DNA of 64,000 nt, from contig DHDP01000002.1 in NCBI GenBank assembly GCA_002399405.1, forward strand, positions 1 to 64,000. The letters are read 5' to 3'. Of the stretch, positions 45,718-54,434 are shown in pieces. Below the pieces are notes generated by a model, which saw nothing but the letters and a program-made list of their open reading frames with translations, had not been told where the DNA came from and did not search any database. The stretch is from Treponema sp. UBA4873. GTDB lineage: Bacteria; Spirochaetota; Spirochaetia; Treponematales; Treponemataceae. How positions within the stretch are numbered: position 1 is the first letter of the stretch; each line of letters starts with the position of its first letter. The translations under genes and the position numbers were made by a program.

Positions 45718-45765
45718 ATTCGTACGGAGGGTTTATACCCGCCCCTTGGGACGAGGCTGTTGATT
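45718..45765 (+). repeat. Dispersed about 50-bp repeat, copy A
   Basis: Begins ATTCGTACGGAGGGTTTA and ends GACGAGGCTGTTGATT. The reverse strand at 60215-60264 carries the same sequence with only a handful of differences. Lies directly after the amylase stop codon, with an internal GGGTTTATACCC mini-palindrome. Confidence 0.8.
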
Positions 45766-45801
45766 GCCCGGAAGGTTATTTCTTTCTGCCGTCAGTTCTA
45801 T

Positions 45802-46752
45802 TCAGCCGTCAATTTTTCTCCGCTGTTCCATCATCGTCGGGATGAACGATACGAGAGAGCCGGCGGCTATAATTGCAATTCCGCACAGCATGGCCGGCGC
45901 AATTGTCTCATGGAGAAAAAGCAGCGCAAAAACAGGCGCCAGTACCGGTTTTATAAAGAACACAAGCGAAGCAAGCGACGGGCTTGTATATTCGAGCGCC
46001 ATGAAATAGGACACAAATCCGCCGCCGGTGACTGCAATGCAGATATACAGGAATACGGGAACCACGGCGGGCGTGTATCCTGCGAAGAGCGGGATGTCCG
46101 CAAATACTGAAAGCCCCGCGTTCCTGAGCATTCCAGAAACAGGCGCCGCGTGACTGAGAGCGATAAAGAGAAACAGTTCAAGCGAGCCGAACAGGAACGA
46201 ACCGCACGTTACCGCCGCCCCTCCGTATCTGCGGCACCCTTTTTTGCCGGACACGCTGTAAAGCGCGAAGAAGACGACTGACAGCCCCGCGAACAGAAAT
46301 CCGGCAGGCGTTCCCGCAGAACGCGCCCCCGTTACAATAACGGCAATGCCCGCAACGTCAAGGAGCAGCGCTATAACCTCATGCCTCTTTACCCGTTCGT
46401 GAATAAGAAGAAACGCAAAAAAGAGTACGAAAACAGGATTCGAACTGAAAAGTACGGCGACCGCGGATGCATTCGCATTCATGACCGAAAGCTGATAAAA
46501 CATCATGCTCAGCACGACATTGAACAACCCCAGCAGCGCAAAATACGCAGCGGCATCAGCCGTGATTTTTTCACCGTGCGATTTCAGCGAGCGGAACGCG
46601 AACGGCAGCAGGAAAATGCCTCCGATAAAGAACCGCGTGCAGGTCAGCTGCACCGGATTGAACTGGCCGGAAACGAATTTAAGCGCGACTTCCATGGAGC
46701 TGAACAGCACTGTCGAAAGTGCAATAAACAGTATCCCTTTTTTATTATTCAT
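45802..46752 (-). CDS. EamA/DMT-family metabolite exporter
   Basis: 316 residues from MNNKKG, ten membrane segments in two EamA repeats (first ends ...MFYQLSVMNANASAVAVLFS, second MALEYTSPSLASLVFFIKPV). Exports amino acids or other metabolites; substrate unknown. Monocistronic. Confidence 0.92.
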   Translation of the reverse strand: MNNKKGILFIALSTVLFSSMEVALKFVSGQFNPVQLTCTRFFIGGIFLLPFAFRSLKSHGEKITADAAAYFALLGLFNVVLSMMFYQLSVMNANASAVAVLFSSNPVFVLFFAFLLIHERVKRHEVIALLLDVAGIAVIVTGARSAGTPAGFLFAGLSVVFFALYSVSGKKGCRRYGGAAVTCGSFLFGSLELFLFIALSHAAPVSGMLRNAGLSVFADIPLFAGYTPAVVPVFLYICIAVTGGGFVSYFMALEYTSPSLASLVFFIKPVLAPVFALLFLHETIAPAMLCGIAIIAAGSLVSFIPTMMEQRRKIDG

Positions 46753-46812
46753 GATTTTTGCCTCTGTGCAGAATAGAAAAGTACTATAATCCAAACAGCA
46801 GGATTTGCATAG

Positions 46813-47055
46813 TTGCTTGACACGAAGATCCGCATGCGTATTCAGGAAATATTCGTTTCGTGGGAGAAACTGTTTGAGGATTGTCTTGCTGAAGCAGTTC
46901 AGGCGGGCGAGCTTTCGAATACGACGGACACGAAGGCGACAGCAGTTTTTCTTCTTTCAGGCTGGGAAGGCGCCGTCCTGTATGCAAAAGTTGCAAAATC
47001 GGCCGCACCGCTCGACACATTCATATCCTTATTGGAGGAAAAACTGTTCAGGTAA
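46813..47055 (+). pseudogene. TetR regulator remnant, C-terminal ligand-binding half
   Basis: The frame from a TTG at 46813 encodes only the C-terminal domain of a TetR-type regulator: RIQEIFVSWEKLFEDCLAEA, ATAVFLLSGWEGAVLYAKVA and TFISLLEEKLF. The DNA-binding half is absent upstream, where the EamA gene starts on the opposite strand. Probably truncated by the event that brought in the EamA gene; it may once have controlled the reductase gene downstream. Confidence 0.75.
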
Positions 47056-47172
47056 TTTTTTTTAATCACTTCAGATACGACCGGTCTAATATATTATAAC
47101 TGATGCGGACTGAACTGCAGGCGGCCGGCATCAGACAAAAACTTTATTCTATTTTTTTATAGGAGAATATGT

Positions 47173-47787
47173 ATGAGAATCACAGCAATCAACGGGAGTC
47201 CGCGTCAGAACGGAAACACTTCAAAACTGCTCGAAGCGGTTCTGGAACCGCTCGCGAAATCGGGGTGGGAAACGGAAATAATTCAGCTGGGCGGGAAAAA
47301 AATAGCGGGATGCAAAGCGTGCGGACAGTGTCAGGCGCACAAAAACAGAAAGTGCGTATTTGCAAACGACGTGTTTAATGAAGTCTTTGAAAAGATGGCG
47401 GCGGCAGATGCAATTCTCATAGGTTCGCCGACCTATTTTGCCGATATTACCGCAGAAACGAAGGCGCTCATCGACCGGGCAGGAATGGTTGCAATGGCGA
47501 ACGACTGCATGTTCGCGGGAAAAATCGGTGTAGCTGTCTCCGCCGTACGAAGAGCCGGCTCGCTGCGCTCAATCGACTCCATAAACCATCTGTACCTCAT
47601 CAGCCAGATGATTATTCCGGGCTCGACCTATTGGAATATGGGATACGGATTGGAAGAGGGGGCAGTATCCTCCGACGCGGAAGCGCTGGAAAATATGAAT
47701 CAGCTCGGCCAGGCAATCGACTGGCTTGCGAAAGCCGCAGCGAACGCACCCGCACCGTACCCTGTCCGGAAAGAAGGTGAAAACTGA
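47173..47787 (+). CDS. Flavodoxin-fold NAD(P)H-dependent FMN oxidoreductase
   Basis: 204 residues: FMN-phosphate loop NGSPRQNGNTSKLLEAVL, GCKACGQCQAHKNRKC (a Cys-rich segment like that of iron-sulfur flavoproteins), and GSPTYFADITAETKALIDR. Reduces quinones, azo or metal substrates, or flavins. AGGAG upstream. Confidence 0.9.
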   Translation: MRITAINGSPRQNGNTSKLLEAVLEPLAKSGWETEIIQLGGKKIAGCKACGQCQAHKNRKCVFANDVFNEVFEKMAAADAILIGSPTYFADITAETKALIDRAGMVAMANDCMFAGKIGVAVSAVRRAGSLRSIDSINHLYLISQMIIPGSTYWNMGYGLEEGAVSSDAEALENMNQLGQAIDWLAKAAANAPAPYPVRKEGEN

Positions 47788-47867
47788 TTCACGCGATACG
47801 CTGCCGGCAGCCTTCACAGGGCCGCCGTGCGGTGTAAAACAGCATATACTGTGATATACTTGATTTT

Positions 47868-48386
47868 ATGAACACTGCAAATTCAAACAGCATTCTCACG
47901 GGAATACTCCGGGAGCAGACGGAAATTCTGCTCAAAAATCTCGACGACCAGATTGCGGGCGCTGATCTCGATGCGGTAATAGACGGACTGCCGAACTGGC
48001 GCTATCTTTTCCACGCAATTCATTCGCTGGACAAAAGTCTTATCAACCCCGATGATTTTACCGAACCCGACATTTCGGTCTGCGGTATTGAGCCTGATCT
48101 CTCAATTATCGACGAGAAACGCCCGGGATACCGGCAGGCGCCGGAAGTCACGGTAACCCGCAGTCAGCTTGAGCGATATGCGTCGTATGTGCGCCGGAAA
48201 ATCGAATCATATTTCGACACGCTCGACGACACAATGCTCGCGGAAAAGCCGGGGAACGGAAGGTTCACCAGGCTCACGCTCATCCTCGGACAGGCCAGAC
48301 ACATCATGTGGCATCTTGGGCTGTCGTCGGGCCTGACTGTGCAGACGGGAAAGCCGTGGCCGGTATATACCGGCCTGTTCGGGTGA
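47868..48386 (+). CDS. DinB-like four-helix-bundle protein
   Basis: 172 residues, helical. LFHAIHSLDK early and ARHIMWHLG near the end supply the three His expected of DinB/YfiT metal-binding bundles, which include thiol transferases and many proteins of unknown role. TATACT ends 7 nt before the ATG with no ribosome site. Confidence 0.75.
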   Translation: MNTANSNSILTGILREQTEILLKNLDDQIAGADLDAVIDGLPNWRYLFHAIHSLDKSLINPDDFTEPDISVCGIEPDLSIIDEKRPGYRQAPEVTVTRSQLERYASYVRRKIESYFDTLDDTMLAEKPGNGRFTRLTLILGQARHIMWHLGLSSGLTVQTGKPWPVYTGLFG

Positions 48387-48388
48387 AA

Positions 48389-48781
48389 TCAGAATTTTTC
48401 CGTCTCAGGTTCTTTTCCGAATGCATTGAAAACAGCGGTCGCATTTTTTAAATAAAACACTTCGAACTTTCCGTCGTCTGCAGTGTACAAGCCGTTGAGC
48501 GACGGATTGTCTTTCAGCATCGCTTTCTTTGCTTCGATCGATTCGTCACGCACTACTTCGCATGTGAGTCTGATCCATCCGCCGCCGACCATTCCCGAAA
48601 TCTCAACTTTCGGATTCTCGAGCATCTGACGGAAACAGTTCTTTACATTACTCGTTGTAATGTAAAGCTTACCGTTGTAAATACACTGTGCACCGAACGG
48701 ACGCACTCTCGGCTGATCGTGATCCGCCGTTGCAAGATAGAATGTTCCTGCTTTTTTCAGAAATTCATACGTACGTGTCAT
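48389..48781 (-). CDS. Pyridoxamine-5'-phosphate-oxidase-like flavin-binding protein
   Basis: 130 residues: FYLATADHDQPRVRPFGAQ, YNGKLYITTSNVKNCFRQML and NPKVEISGMV, a PPOX split-barrel binding FMN or F420-like cofactors. Divergent from the HxlR gene, sharing an operator-rich 176-nt region. GGAGG precedes the ATG. HxlR proteins often control such redox genes. Confidence 0.9.
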   Translation of the reverse strand: MTRTYEFLKKAGTFYLATADHDQPRVRPFGAQCIYNGKLYITTSNVKNCFRQMLENPKVEISGMVGGGWIRLTCEVVRDESIEAKKAMLKDNPSLNGLYTADDGKFEVFYLKNATAVFNAFGKEPETEKF

Positions 48782-48850
48782 TAATTACCTCCGGATAAAT
48801 TAAATATGGAGTGCTGATAAAATTCTGATGATTCTACCGGCGCTCCGTAA

Positions 48851-48930
48851 TACAGTATTGATACTGTACTAACATTAGTAGTATATTACAAGTACGATTT
48901 TCTATTGTACTAAGTATCTTTTCAGATACT
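48851..48930. promoter_or_regulatory. Three palindromes between PPOX and HxlR genes
   Basis: TACAGTAT-TG-ATACTGTA (48851-48868), TACTAA-CA-TTAGTA (48867-48880) and AGTATC-6 nt-GATACT (48913-48930), all perfect and all built from AGTA/TACT half-sites. This fits HxlR/YodB-family operators (TACT...AGTA). Confidence 0.75.
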
Positions 48931-48957
48931 GTAACAATACGTTCACGAGGCACAACT

Positions 48958-49320
48958 ATGGACACGGACGACAACGACAGACTCTTCGGAATCTGCCCGT
49001 ACGTAACGACGCAGAAACTGTTCTCCGGCAAATGGAGCCTGCTGATAATGCATCTGCTCGATGAAAAGACGCTCCGATTCGGCGAGCTGCAGCGCGCGCT
49101 CGGGGATATTACCCAGACGACGCTCACCAAGCAGCTGCGTTTTCTTGAGGACTACAACCTCGTGCAGCGGAAAGTATTCAACACGATTCCGCCGAAAGTC
49201 GAATATTCGCTTACGAATATCGGAACGGAATTCATGCCGGTCGCGCAGGCGCTCGCCGTTTTCGGAAACGCATACATCGAATTTATTAAAACGAAAAAAG
49301 AAAACGCCGCGGCACAGTAG
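48958..49320 (+). CDS. HxlR-family transcriptional regulator
   Basis: 120 residues, winged helix: LFSGKWSLLIMHLLDEKTLR, FGELQRALGDITQTTLTKQL, PPKVEYSLTNIG. A Cys (FGICPY) precedes the helix as in redox- or electrophile-sensing YodB/HypR-type members, where the N-terminal Cys is the sensor. Likely represses the divergent PPOX gene and itself. Confidence 0.92.
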   Translation: MDTDDNDRLFGICPYVTTQKLFSGKWSLLIMHLLDEKTLRFGELQRALGDITQTTLTKQLRFLEDYNLVQRKVFNTIPPKVEYSLTNIGTEFMPVAQALAVFGNAYIEFIKTKKENAAAQ

Positions 49321-49385
49321 ATTTTCATGTATGCGGAAAAACTGATATACTTGCTGAGTCAGCACGGATATAACGGAAACAACAT

Positions 49386-49967
49386 ATGTCGCAGATAACT
49401 AAAACAGCGCTCGCCGCATCGCTCAAAAAAATTTCTGAAACGACTCCCATCGACAGGATTACCGTTACTCAGATTGTCGAGGACTGCGGCGTCAACAGGC
49501 AGACGTTTTATTATCATTTCAAGGACATATACGATCTTGTCTCGTGGATTTACCAGAAGGAGACGACGGAAAGCATCGGTGAAAAAAAGACATACAATAC
49601 GTGGCAGGACGGATTTATGAACGTCTTCACCTACGTACTTGCCAACAGGAATTTCGTTCTCCGCACGTATTATTCAAGCTGCCGGCAGCACCTGCTCGAC
49701 TTCCTGTACAAGGAAGTGTACAACCTGCTCATCGGAGTCGTCGACGAATGCGCCGGGAATTTTTCCGTACACGACGAAGATAAATCGTTCATCGCGAATT
49801 TTTACAAATACGCCTTCGTAGGCATTATGTTCGACTGGATTGAAGACGACATGTACAAAAAACCGGAAGTACTCGTCCGGCAGATAAGCACCCTCGTCGA
49901 AGGTGACATTTTCAAAGCGCTGGAACGGTTCGGCCGGAAAAAAACGGATTCGGAAACGCGCTGCTGA
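49386..49967 (+). CDS. TetR-family regulator (DhaS-like), probably of the oleate hydratase
   Basis: 193 residues. HTH RITVTQIVEDCGVNRQTFYY followed by HFKDIYDLVSWIY, and a C-terminal domain as in the TetR encoded at 36983 (same subfamily). Lies upstream of and co-oriented with the oleate hydratase gene, with a 17-bp perfect palindrome between the two. Confidence 0.88.
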   Translation: MSQITKTALAASLKKISETTPIDRITVTQIVEDCGVNRQTFYYHFKDIYDLVSWIYQKETTESIGEKKTYNTWQDGFMNVFTYVLANRNFVLRTYYSSCRQHLLDFLYKEVYNLLIGVVDECAGNFSVHDEDKSFIANFYKYAFVGIMFDWIEDDMYKKPEVLVRQISTLVEGDIFKALERFGRKKTDSETRC

Positions 49968-50012
49968 AATCCCGACAGCTCAATCAGTATTCTTTAGACA
50001 ACAAGCACCTTT

Positions 50013-50029
50013 TGTCTGAATTTCAGACA
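50013..50029. promoter_or_regulatory. 17-bp palindrome upstream of oleate hydratase
   Basis: TGTCTGAA-T-TTCAGACA, perfect, with further AGACA/TGTC half-sites at 49995 and 50050. Likely operator of the adjacent TetR protein. Confidence 0.75.
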
Positions 50030-50102
50030 CCGGATAAAATCTGTCTATTCCGCGCATCGTAAACTATCCTTATATTTATCACAGAACGACAGGAGATATT
50101 GT

Positions 50103-51872
50103 ATGTATTACAGCAACGGCAATTATGAAGCGTTCGCACGGCCTGAAAAACCCGCGGACGTCGACAGGAAATCGGCGTACATCATAGGTTCAGGACTCGC
50201 GGGACTGGCGGCCGCCTGTTTCCTCGTACGCGACGGACAGATGAAAGGCAGCAGAGTCCACATTCTTGAAGAGATGAAGCTCGCCGGCGGCGCGTGCGAC
50301 GGAATCAACGACCCGCAGAAAGGATTCGTCATCCGCGGCGGACGCGAAATGGAAAATCATTTCGAATGCCTGTGGGATTTGTTTCACTCGATTCCCTCTC
50401 TTGAAACGAAAGGCGCGTCGGTTCTCGATGAATTCTACTGGCTCAACAAGCACGATCCGAACTATTCGCTCATGCGCGCGACGGAAAAACGCGGACAGAG
50501 CGCCCACACCGACGGTAAGTTCGGTCTGAGCGACAAAGGCTGCATGGAAATTGTTAAGCTTTTCATGACGAAAGACGAAGACCTGTACGACAAAACGATC
50601 GAGGATGTATTCGACGACGAAGTGTTCAACTCGAATTTCTGGCTGTACTGGCGCACGATGTTCGCGTTCGAAAACTGGCACAGCGCGCTCGAAATGAAAC
50701 TCTACTTCCAGCGCTTCATCCATCACATCGGCGGACTGCCGGATTTTTCAGCGCTCAAATTCACGAAGTACAATCAGTACGAATCGCTTATTCAGCCGAT
50801 GCTCGCGTATCTGAAAGAGCACGACGTTCAGTTCCAGTACGACACTCAGGTGAAAAACGTTCTGTTCGACATAACGCCGGCCAAAAAAACCGCAAAGACA
50901 ATCGTGTGCACGCACGAAGGAGCGGAAGACCGCATAGACCTGACGGAAGACGATCTCGTGTTCATTACGAACGGCAGCTGTACGGAAAATTCCGCGCTCG
51001 GCGACAACGACCACGCACCGGAATTCAAAACAGAGCACGGCGGATGCTGGGATATGTGGAAGTCGATCGCAGCACAGGATCCGGCGTTCGGGCATCCGGA
51101 AAAATTCTGCGGAGACACCGGGAAGACAAACTGGGAATCCGCAACCGTAACGACGTTCGACGACAAAATTCCGCCGTACATCGAAAAAACCTGCGGGCGC
51201 GACCCGTTCAGCGGAAAAGTCGTCACCGGCGGCATCATATCGTGCAGGGATTCCTCGTGGCTCATGAGCTACACGCTCAACCGCCAGCCGCACTTCAAGG
51301 ACCAGCCGAAGGACCAGCTCGTCGTCTGGGTGTACGGACTGTTCACCGACGTGCCGGGCGACTATGTTAAAAAACCGATGCGCGAATGCACCGGTACGGA
51401 AATCACCGAGGAATGGCTGTACCACATCGGCGTACCGGAAGACAAAATCCACGAGTATGCGGTCAATTCCGCGCGATGCATTCCGTGCATGCTTCCGTAC
51501 ATCACCGCGTTCTTCATGCCCCGCACCGCAGGCGACCGCCCAAAGGTCGTACCGGAAAAAGCGGTAAACTTCGCGTTCATCGGACAGTTCGCGGACACGC
51601 AGCGCGACACCGTCTTCACCACTGAATACTCCGTGCGCACCGGCATGGAAGCGGTTTACACGCTGCTCAACGTGGACAGAGGCGTACCGGAAGTGTTCGG
51701 CTCCGTCTACGACGTGCGAGCCCTGCTCGACTCCGCCTCGAAGCTCATGGACGGAAGAAAACCCGCGGACATGAAACTGCCGTTGATTGCATCCGTCGCA
51801 AAAAAAGCGGGACTGAAAAAAATCAGAAACACCGTCGTATACGATCTGCTCAAAAAGTACAACGTCATCTGA
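50103..51872 (+). CDS. ohyA: Oleate hydratase (67-kDa myosin-cross-reactive antigen family)
   Basis: 589 residues, the usual size. FAD-binding GSGLAGLAAACFLVRDG at 28-44, GGRGGREMENHFECLW-like segment here IRGGREMENHFECLWDLF, and WRTMFAFENWHSALEMK; later ITNGSCTENS and FMPRTAGDRPKVVP. Adds water to the 9-double bond of oleic and linoleic acid, detoxifying host unsaturated fatty acids. AGGAG upstream. A hairpin follows. Confidence 0.96.
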   Translation: MYYSNGNYEAFARPEKPADVDRKSAYIIGSGLAGLAAACFLVRDGQMKGSRVHILEEMKLAGGACDGINDPQKGFVIRGGREMENHFECLWDLFHSIPSLETKGASVLDEFYWLNKHDPNYSLMRATEKRGQSAHTDGKFGLSDKGCMEIVKLFMTKDEDLYDKTIEDVFDDEVFNSNFWLYWRTMFAFENWHSALEMKLYFQRFIHHIGGLPDFSALKFTKYNQYESLIQPMLAYLKEHDVQFQYDTQVKNVLFDITPAKKTAKTIVCTHEGAEDRIDLTEDDLVFITNGSCTENSALGDNDHAPEFKTEHGGCWDMWKSIAAQDPAFGHPEKFCGDTGKTNWESATVTTFDDKIPPYIEKTCGRDPFSGKVVTGGIISCRDSSWLMSYTLNRQPHFKDQPKDQLVVWVYGLFTDVPGDYVKKPMRECTGTEITEEWLYHIGVPEDKIHEYAVNSARCIPCMLPYITAFFMPRTAGDRPKVVPEKAVNFAFIGQFADTQRDTVFTTEYSVRTGMEAVYTLLNVDRGVPEVFGSVYDVRALLDSASKLMDGRKPADMKLPLIASVAKKAGLKKIRNTVVYDLLKKYNVI

Positions 51873-51893
51873 ACGTAACTGCATGAGACTCAG

Positions 51894-51926
51894 AGCTGTC
51901 CCGAAGATTTTTCTTACGGGACAGCT
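51894..51926 (+). terminator. Hairpin after oleate hydratase
   Basis: AGCTGTCCCG-13 nt-CGGGACAGCT, perfect 10-bp stem without a T-run; the loop (AAGATTTTTCTTA) resembles that of the 35.7-kb terminator. Confidence 0.65.
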
Positions 51927-52053
51927 TCGGCGTCCTTGTCACAATTTATGCTGCCTGCTATGCTCGGTTTATACCTGAATAGTGCCGGTTACGCGGCCGA
52001 CTGAACTGCCGCCGGAACTATTCTCAGGCAGTAATCAACAACCGGAGGACAGT

Positions 52054-52794
52054 ATGAATCCTGTAATCAAATCCTTGCATGACCGTAAATCAGTGCGGGC
52101 GTATCTCGATAAACCGCTCCCCGACTCGGAACAAAATCAGATTATTGATGCGGCTCTTCAGGCCCCCTCTGCCGGGAATCAGATATTATATACAATTCTT
52201 CATATTGAAGACCAGGAAATAAAAAATCAGCTGGCCGTCCTGTGCGATAATCAGCCGTTTATTGCCGCAGCCCCTTTTGTACTTGTTTTTCTTGCAGACT
52301 GCAGAAGATGGTTCGACGGATATTTATATGCAGGTATAGACGCCCGTGAACCGGGGCAGGGAGATATACTTCTTGCGTGTGAAGATGCGGCAATAGCAGC
52401 ACAAAACGCGGTGACAGCGGCAGAATCGCTCGGAATAGGATCATGCTACATCGGTGACATACTGGAAAACAAAGAAAAGATGTCGGACTTATTAAGCCTC
52501 GATGAATATGTGCTGCCCATAACGATGGTCGTTTTCGGATATCCGACGAGACAGCAGACGGAACGGCCGAAACCAAAACGATTTAATAAAAAATATATCG
52601 TTCAGAAAAACAAATACTCACGGATGAGGAAGAACGAACTGACGGAAATGTTCAACGAGGTACATTCCGGAAAAGGATACGACTATGCGGAATACATGAA
52701 GGCCTTTTATGCCCGGAAATATATGTCGGACTTTTCCAAAGAAATGACCCGCTCCGTGCACGAATATCTGGCAAATTTCAAAAGCAGTAAATAA
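52054..52794 (+). CDS. Nitroreductase, FMN-dependent (NfsA/Frp-like)
   Basis: 246 residues from MNPVIKSL (GGAGG 5 nt upstream). SLHDRKSVRAYLDKPL and QAPSAGNQ bind FMN; AAQNAVTAAESLGIGSCYIG and VVFGYPTRQQTERPKPKRF are typical. Reduces nitro-compounds or flavins. Followed at once by a VOC remnant. Confidence 0.92.
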   Translation: MNPVIKSLHDRKSVRAYLDKPLPDSEQNQIIDAALQAPSAGNQILYTILHIEDQEIKNQLAVLCDNQPFIAAAPFVLVFLADCRRWFDGYLYAGIDAREPGQGDILLACEDAAIAAQNAVTAAESLGIGSCYIGDILENKEKMSDLLSLDEYVLPITMVVFGYPTRQQTERPKPKRFNKKYIVQKNKYSRMRKNELTEMFNEVHSGKGYDYAEYMKAFYARKYMSDFSKEMTRSVHEYLANFKSSK

Positions 52795-52799
52795 TAAAG

Positions 52800-53000
52800 G
52801 TGTGCGACAAACCGACGATGAGCCTGGGTGTGAATCTGAATAATAATGAAGAGTTGAATCATGCATACGGAAAACTGACAGAGGGCGGGCATATTCTGCG
52901 GGCTCTCGGAGAGCTTCCGTGGTCCCCTCGCTCTGCTGATTTGGTGGATAAATACGGTGTATGCTGGTATATATATGTTTCCCAGCACAAACCGGACTGA
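52800..53000 (+). pseudogene. PhnB-like VOC protein remnant, C-terminal half
   Basis: 66 residues from a GTG: MSLGVNLNNNEELNHAYGKL, GGHILRALGELPWSPRSADL and VDKYGVCWYIYV match the second half of PhnB/YjdN-type VOC proteins, but the first half is missing and there is no ribosome site. A deletion derivative, possibly from the same acquired set as the intact PhnB-like gene at 53893. Confidence 0.75.
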
Positions 53001-53030
53001 TAGTAAAGTGTATAATAAGGAGCGCATGCA

Positions 53031-53792
53031 ATGATAATAACCGCAATTATGGGAAGCCCCCACAAAGGGAAGGGATACAAAATTGTCCAAGGCATTGAGC
53101 ACGAATTACGAATGAAAGGAGCAGACGAATTTAATTATATTTTTCTGAACGAAACGGATCTCAAACTGTGTACAGGATGTTTCTCATGTTTTAAAAACGG
53201 CGAAAACACCTGTCCGCTGAAGGACGACAGGGAAAGAATAGAGGATTTGATACTAAAATCGGATGGTGTTATTTTATCATCCCCCGGATATGTTTGGAAC
53301 GTAAGTGCATTGATGAAAAACTTTCTCGACCGCTTCGCCTATAGTCTGCACAGACCGAAATTTTTTAATCAGAAAGTGCTTCTTGTTGCAAACGGCGGAT
53401 CCGGTGTGGACGATGTATTGAAATCCCTGTCGAAAACACTAGGGGGCAGTACCATCATAGGCAGGTTTGGAATTATTGCCACTCCATGGGAATCGACTGA
53501 AAAATACAATGACCAGGTGCAACGGGAAATAAAAAAATATGCGGATCTTTTATACGATTCGATAGTGACGAAAAGAAATAAATCAATTTCCCTGGAGAAT
53601 TTAATCTGGTTCTCTATTTTTAAGAAAATGTCATCGATTTCAAAGGAAACGCTTCCGAAGGACTATGAATATTATTCGGCAAGAAATAATTATTTTTATG
53701 AAACCAGAGTAAACGTAATAAAATCTCTTCTTGCCGGAATAATTGCGGAATTCGGTGTATTAACGATGAAAAGGAAAATCATATTCCGTTAA
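53031..53792 (+). CDS. Flavodoxin-fold NAD(P)H reductase with long C-terminal extension
   Basis: 253 residues: MGSPHKGKGYKIVQGIE (FMN loop), LCTGCFSCFKNGENTCPLKD (Cys-rich), SSPGYVWNVSALMKNFLDRF. An extra 80-residue C-terminal part ends in an apolar helix (NVIKSLLAGIIAEFGVL) that may sit on the membrane. AAGGAG upstream. Composition is more AT-rich than its surroundings, suggesting recent acquisition. Confidence 0.88.
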   Translation: MIITAIMGSPHKGKGYKIVQGIEHELRMKGADEFNYIFLNETDLKLCTGCFSCFKNGENTCPLKDDRERIEDLILKSDGVILSSPGYVWNVSALMKNFLDRFAYSLHRPKFFNQKVLLVANGGSGVDDVLKSLSKTLGGSTIIGRFGIIATPWESTEKYNDQVQREIKKYADLLYDSIVTKRNKSISLENLIWFSIFKKMSSISKETLPKDYEYYSARNNYFYETRVNVIKSLLAGIIAEFGVLTMKRKIIFR

Positions 53793-53892
53793 TTAAACTG
53801 CACGGACATATTGAACTGTCATAAATTGTAAAAGCAAAGGAATATGGAAAAACGTGCACTCCGGCGATAGAATATATATTAAGGAGGGAAAA

Positions 53893-54402
53893 ATGAAACA
53901 GGGAATAGACATAAATCTCTGGTTTAATAATAATGCCGAAGAAGCGGTTGATTTTTATCTCTCAGTCTTCAGGGACGGGAAAATCACCGGCACTGAATAT
54001 TATACGGAAGCCGGTGAGGAAATTACAGGTCACAAGAAAGGTGACATCGTCACCATTGAGTTTGAACTTCTTGGAACCTGTTTCGTGGCTGTCAATGCAG
54101 GTCCGGAATTTACGTTCAGTCCCGCAGTATCCTTTTCGGTAAAATGTAAAACGCAGGAAGAAATAGATTATTACTGGAATAAATTGTCGGCCGTACCGGA
54201 TGCAGAACAATGCGGCTGGCTGCAGGATAAATACGGCCTGTCCTGGCAGATAGTTCCGGTCATTCTGATTGAGATGATGGAAAGGGGAAATCAGGAACAG
54301 AGAAAACGGATAACAGAAAAATATCTGGGAATGAAGAAATTTATTATTAAGGACCTCGAAGAAGCGTTTGATTCCGACGGTAATAATCGGATACAGAAGT
54401 GA
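53893..54402 (+). CDS. PhnB-like VOC-family protein
   Basis: 169 residues from MKQGIDINLW (AGGAGG upstream). LWFNNNAEEAVDFYLSVF opens the fold; GWLQDKYGLSWQIVP closes it, the signature of PhnB/3-demethylubiquinone-like VOC proteins. Function unknown. AT-rich like its upstream neighbour. Confidence 0.88.
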   Translation: MKQGIDINLWFNNNAEEAVDFYLSVFRDGKITGTEYYTEAGEEITGHKKGDIVTIEFELLGTCFVAVNAGPEFTFSPAVSFSVKCKTQEEIDYYWNKLSAVPDAEQCGWLQDKYGLSWQIVPVILIEMMERGNQEQRKRITEKYLGMKKFIIKDLEEAFDSDGNNRIQK

Positions 54403-54434
54403 GTGCGGATTACATGCTATGAAGCCGATCGGAC

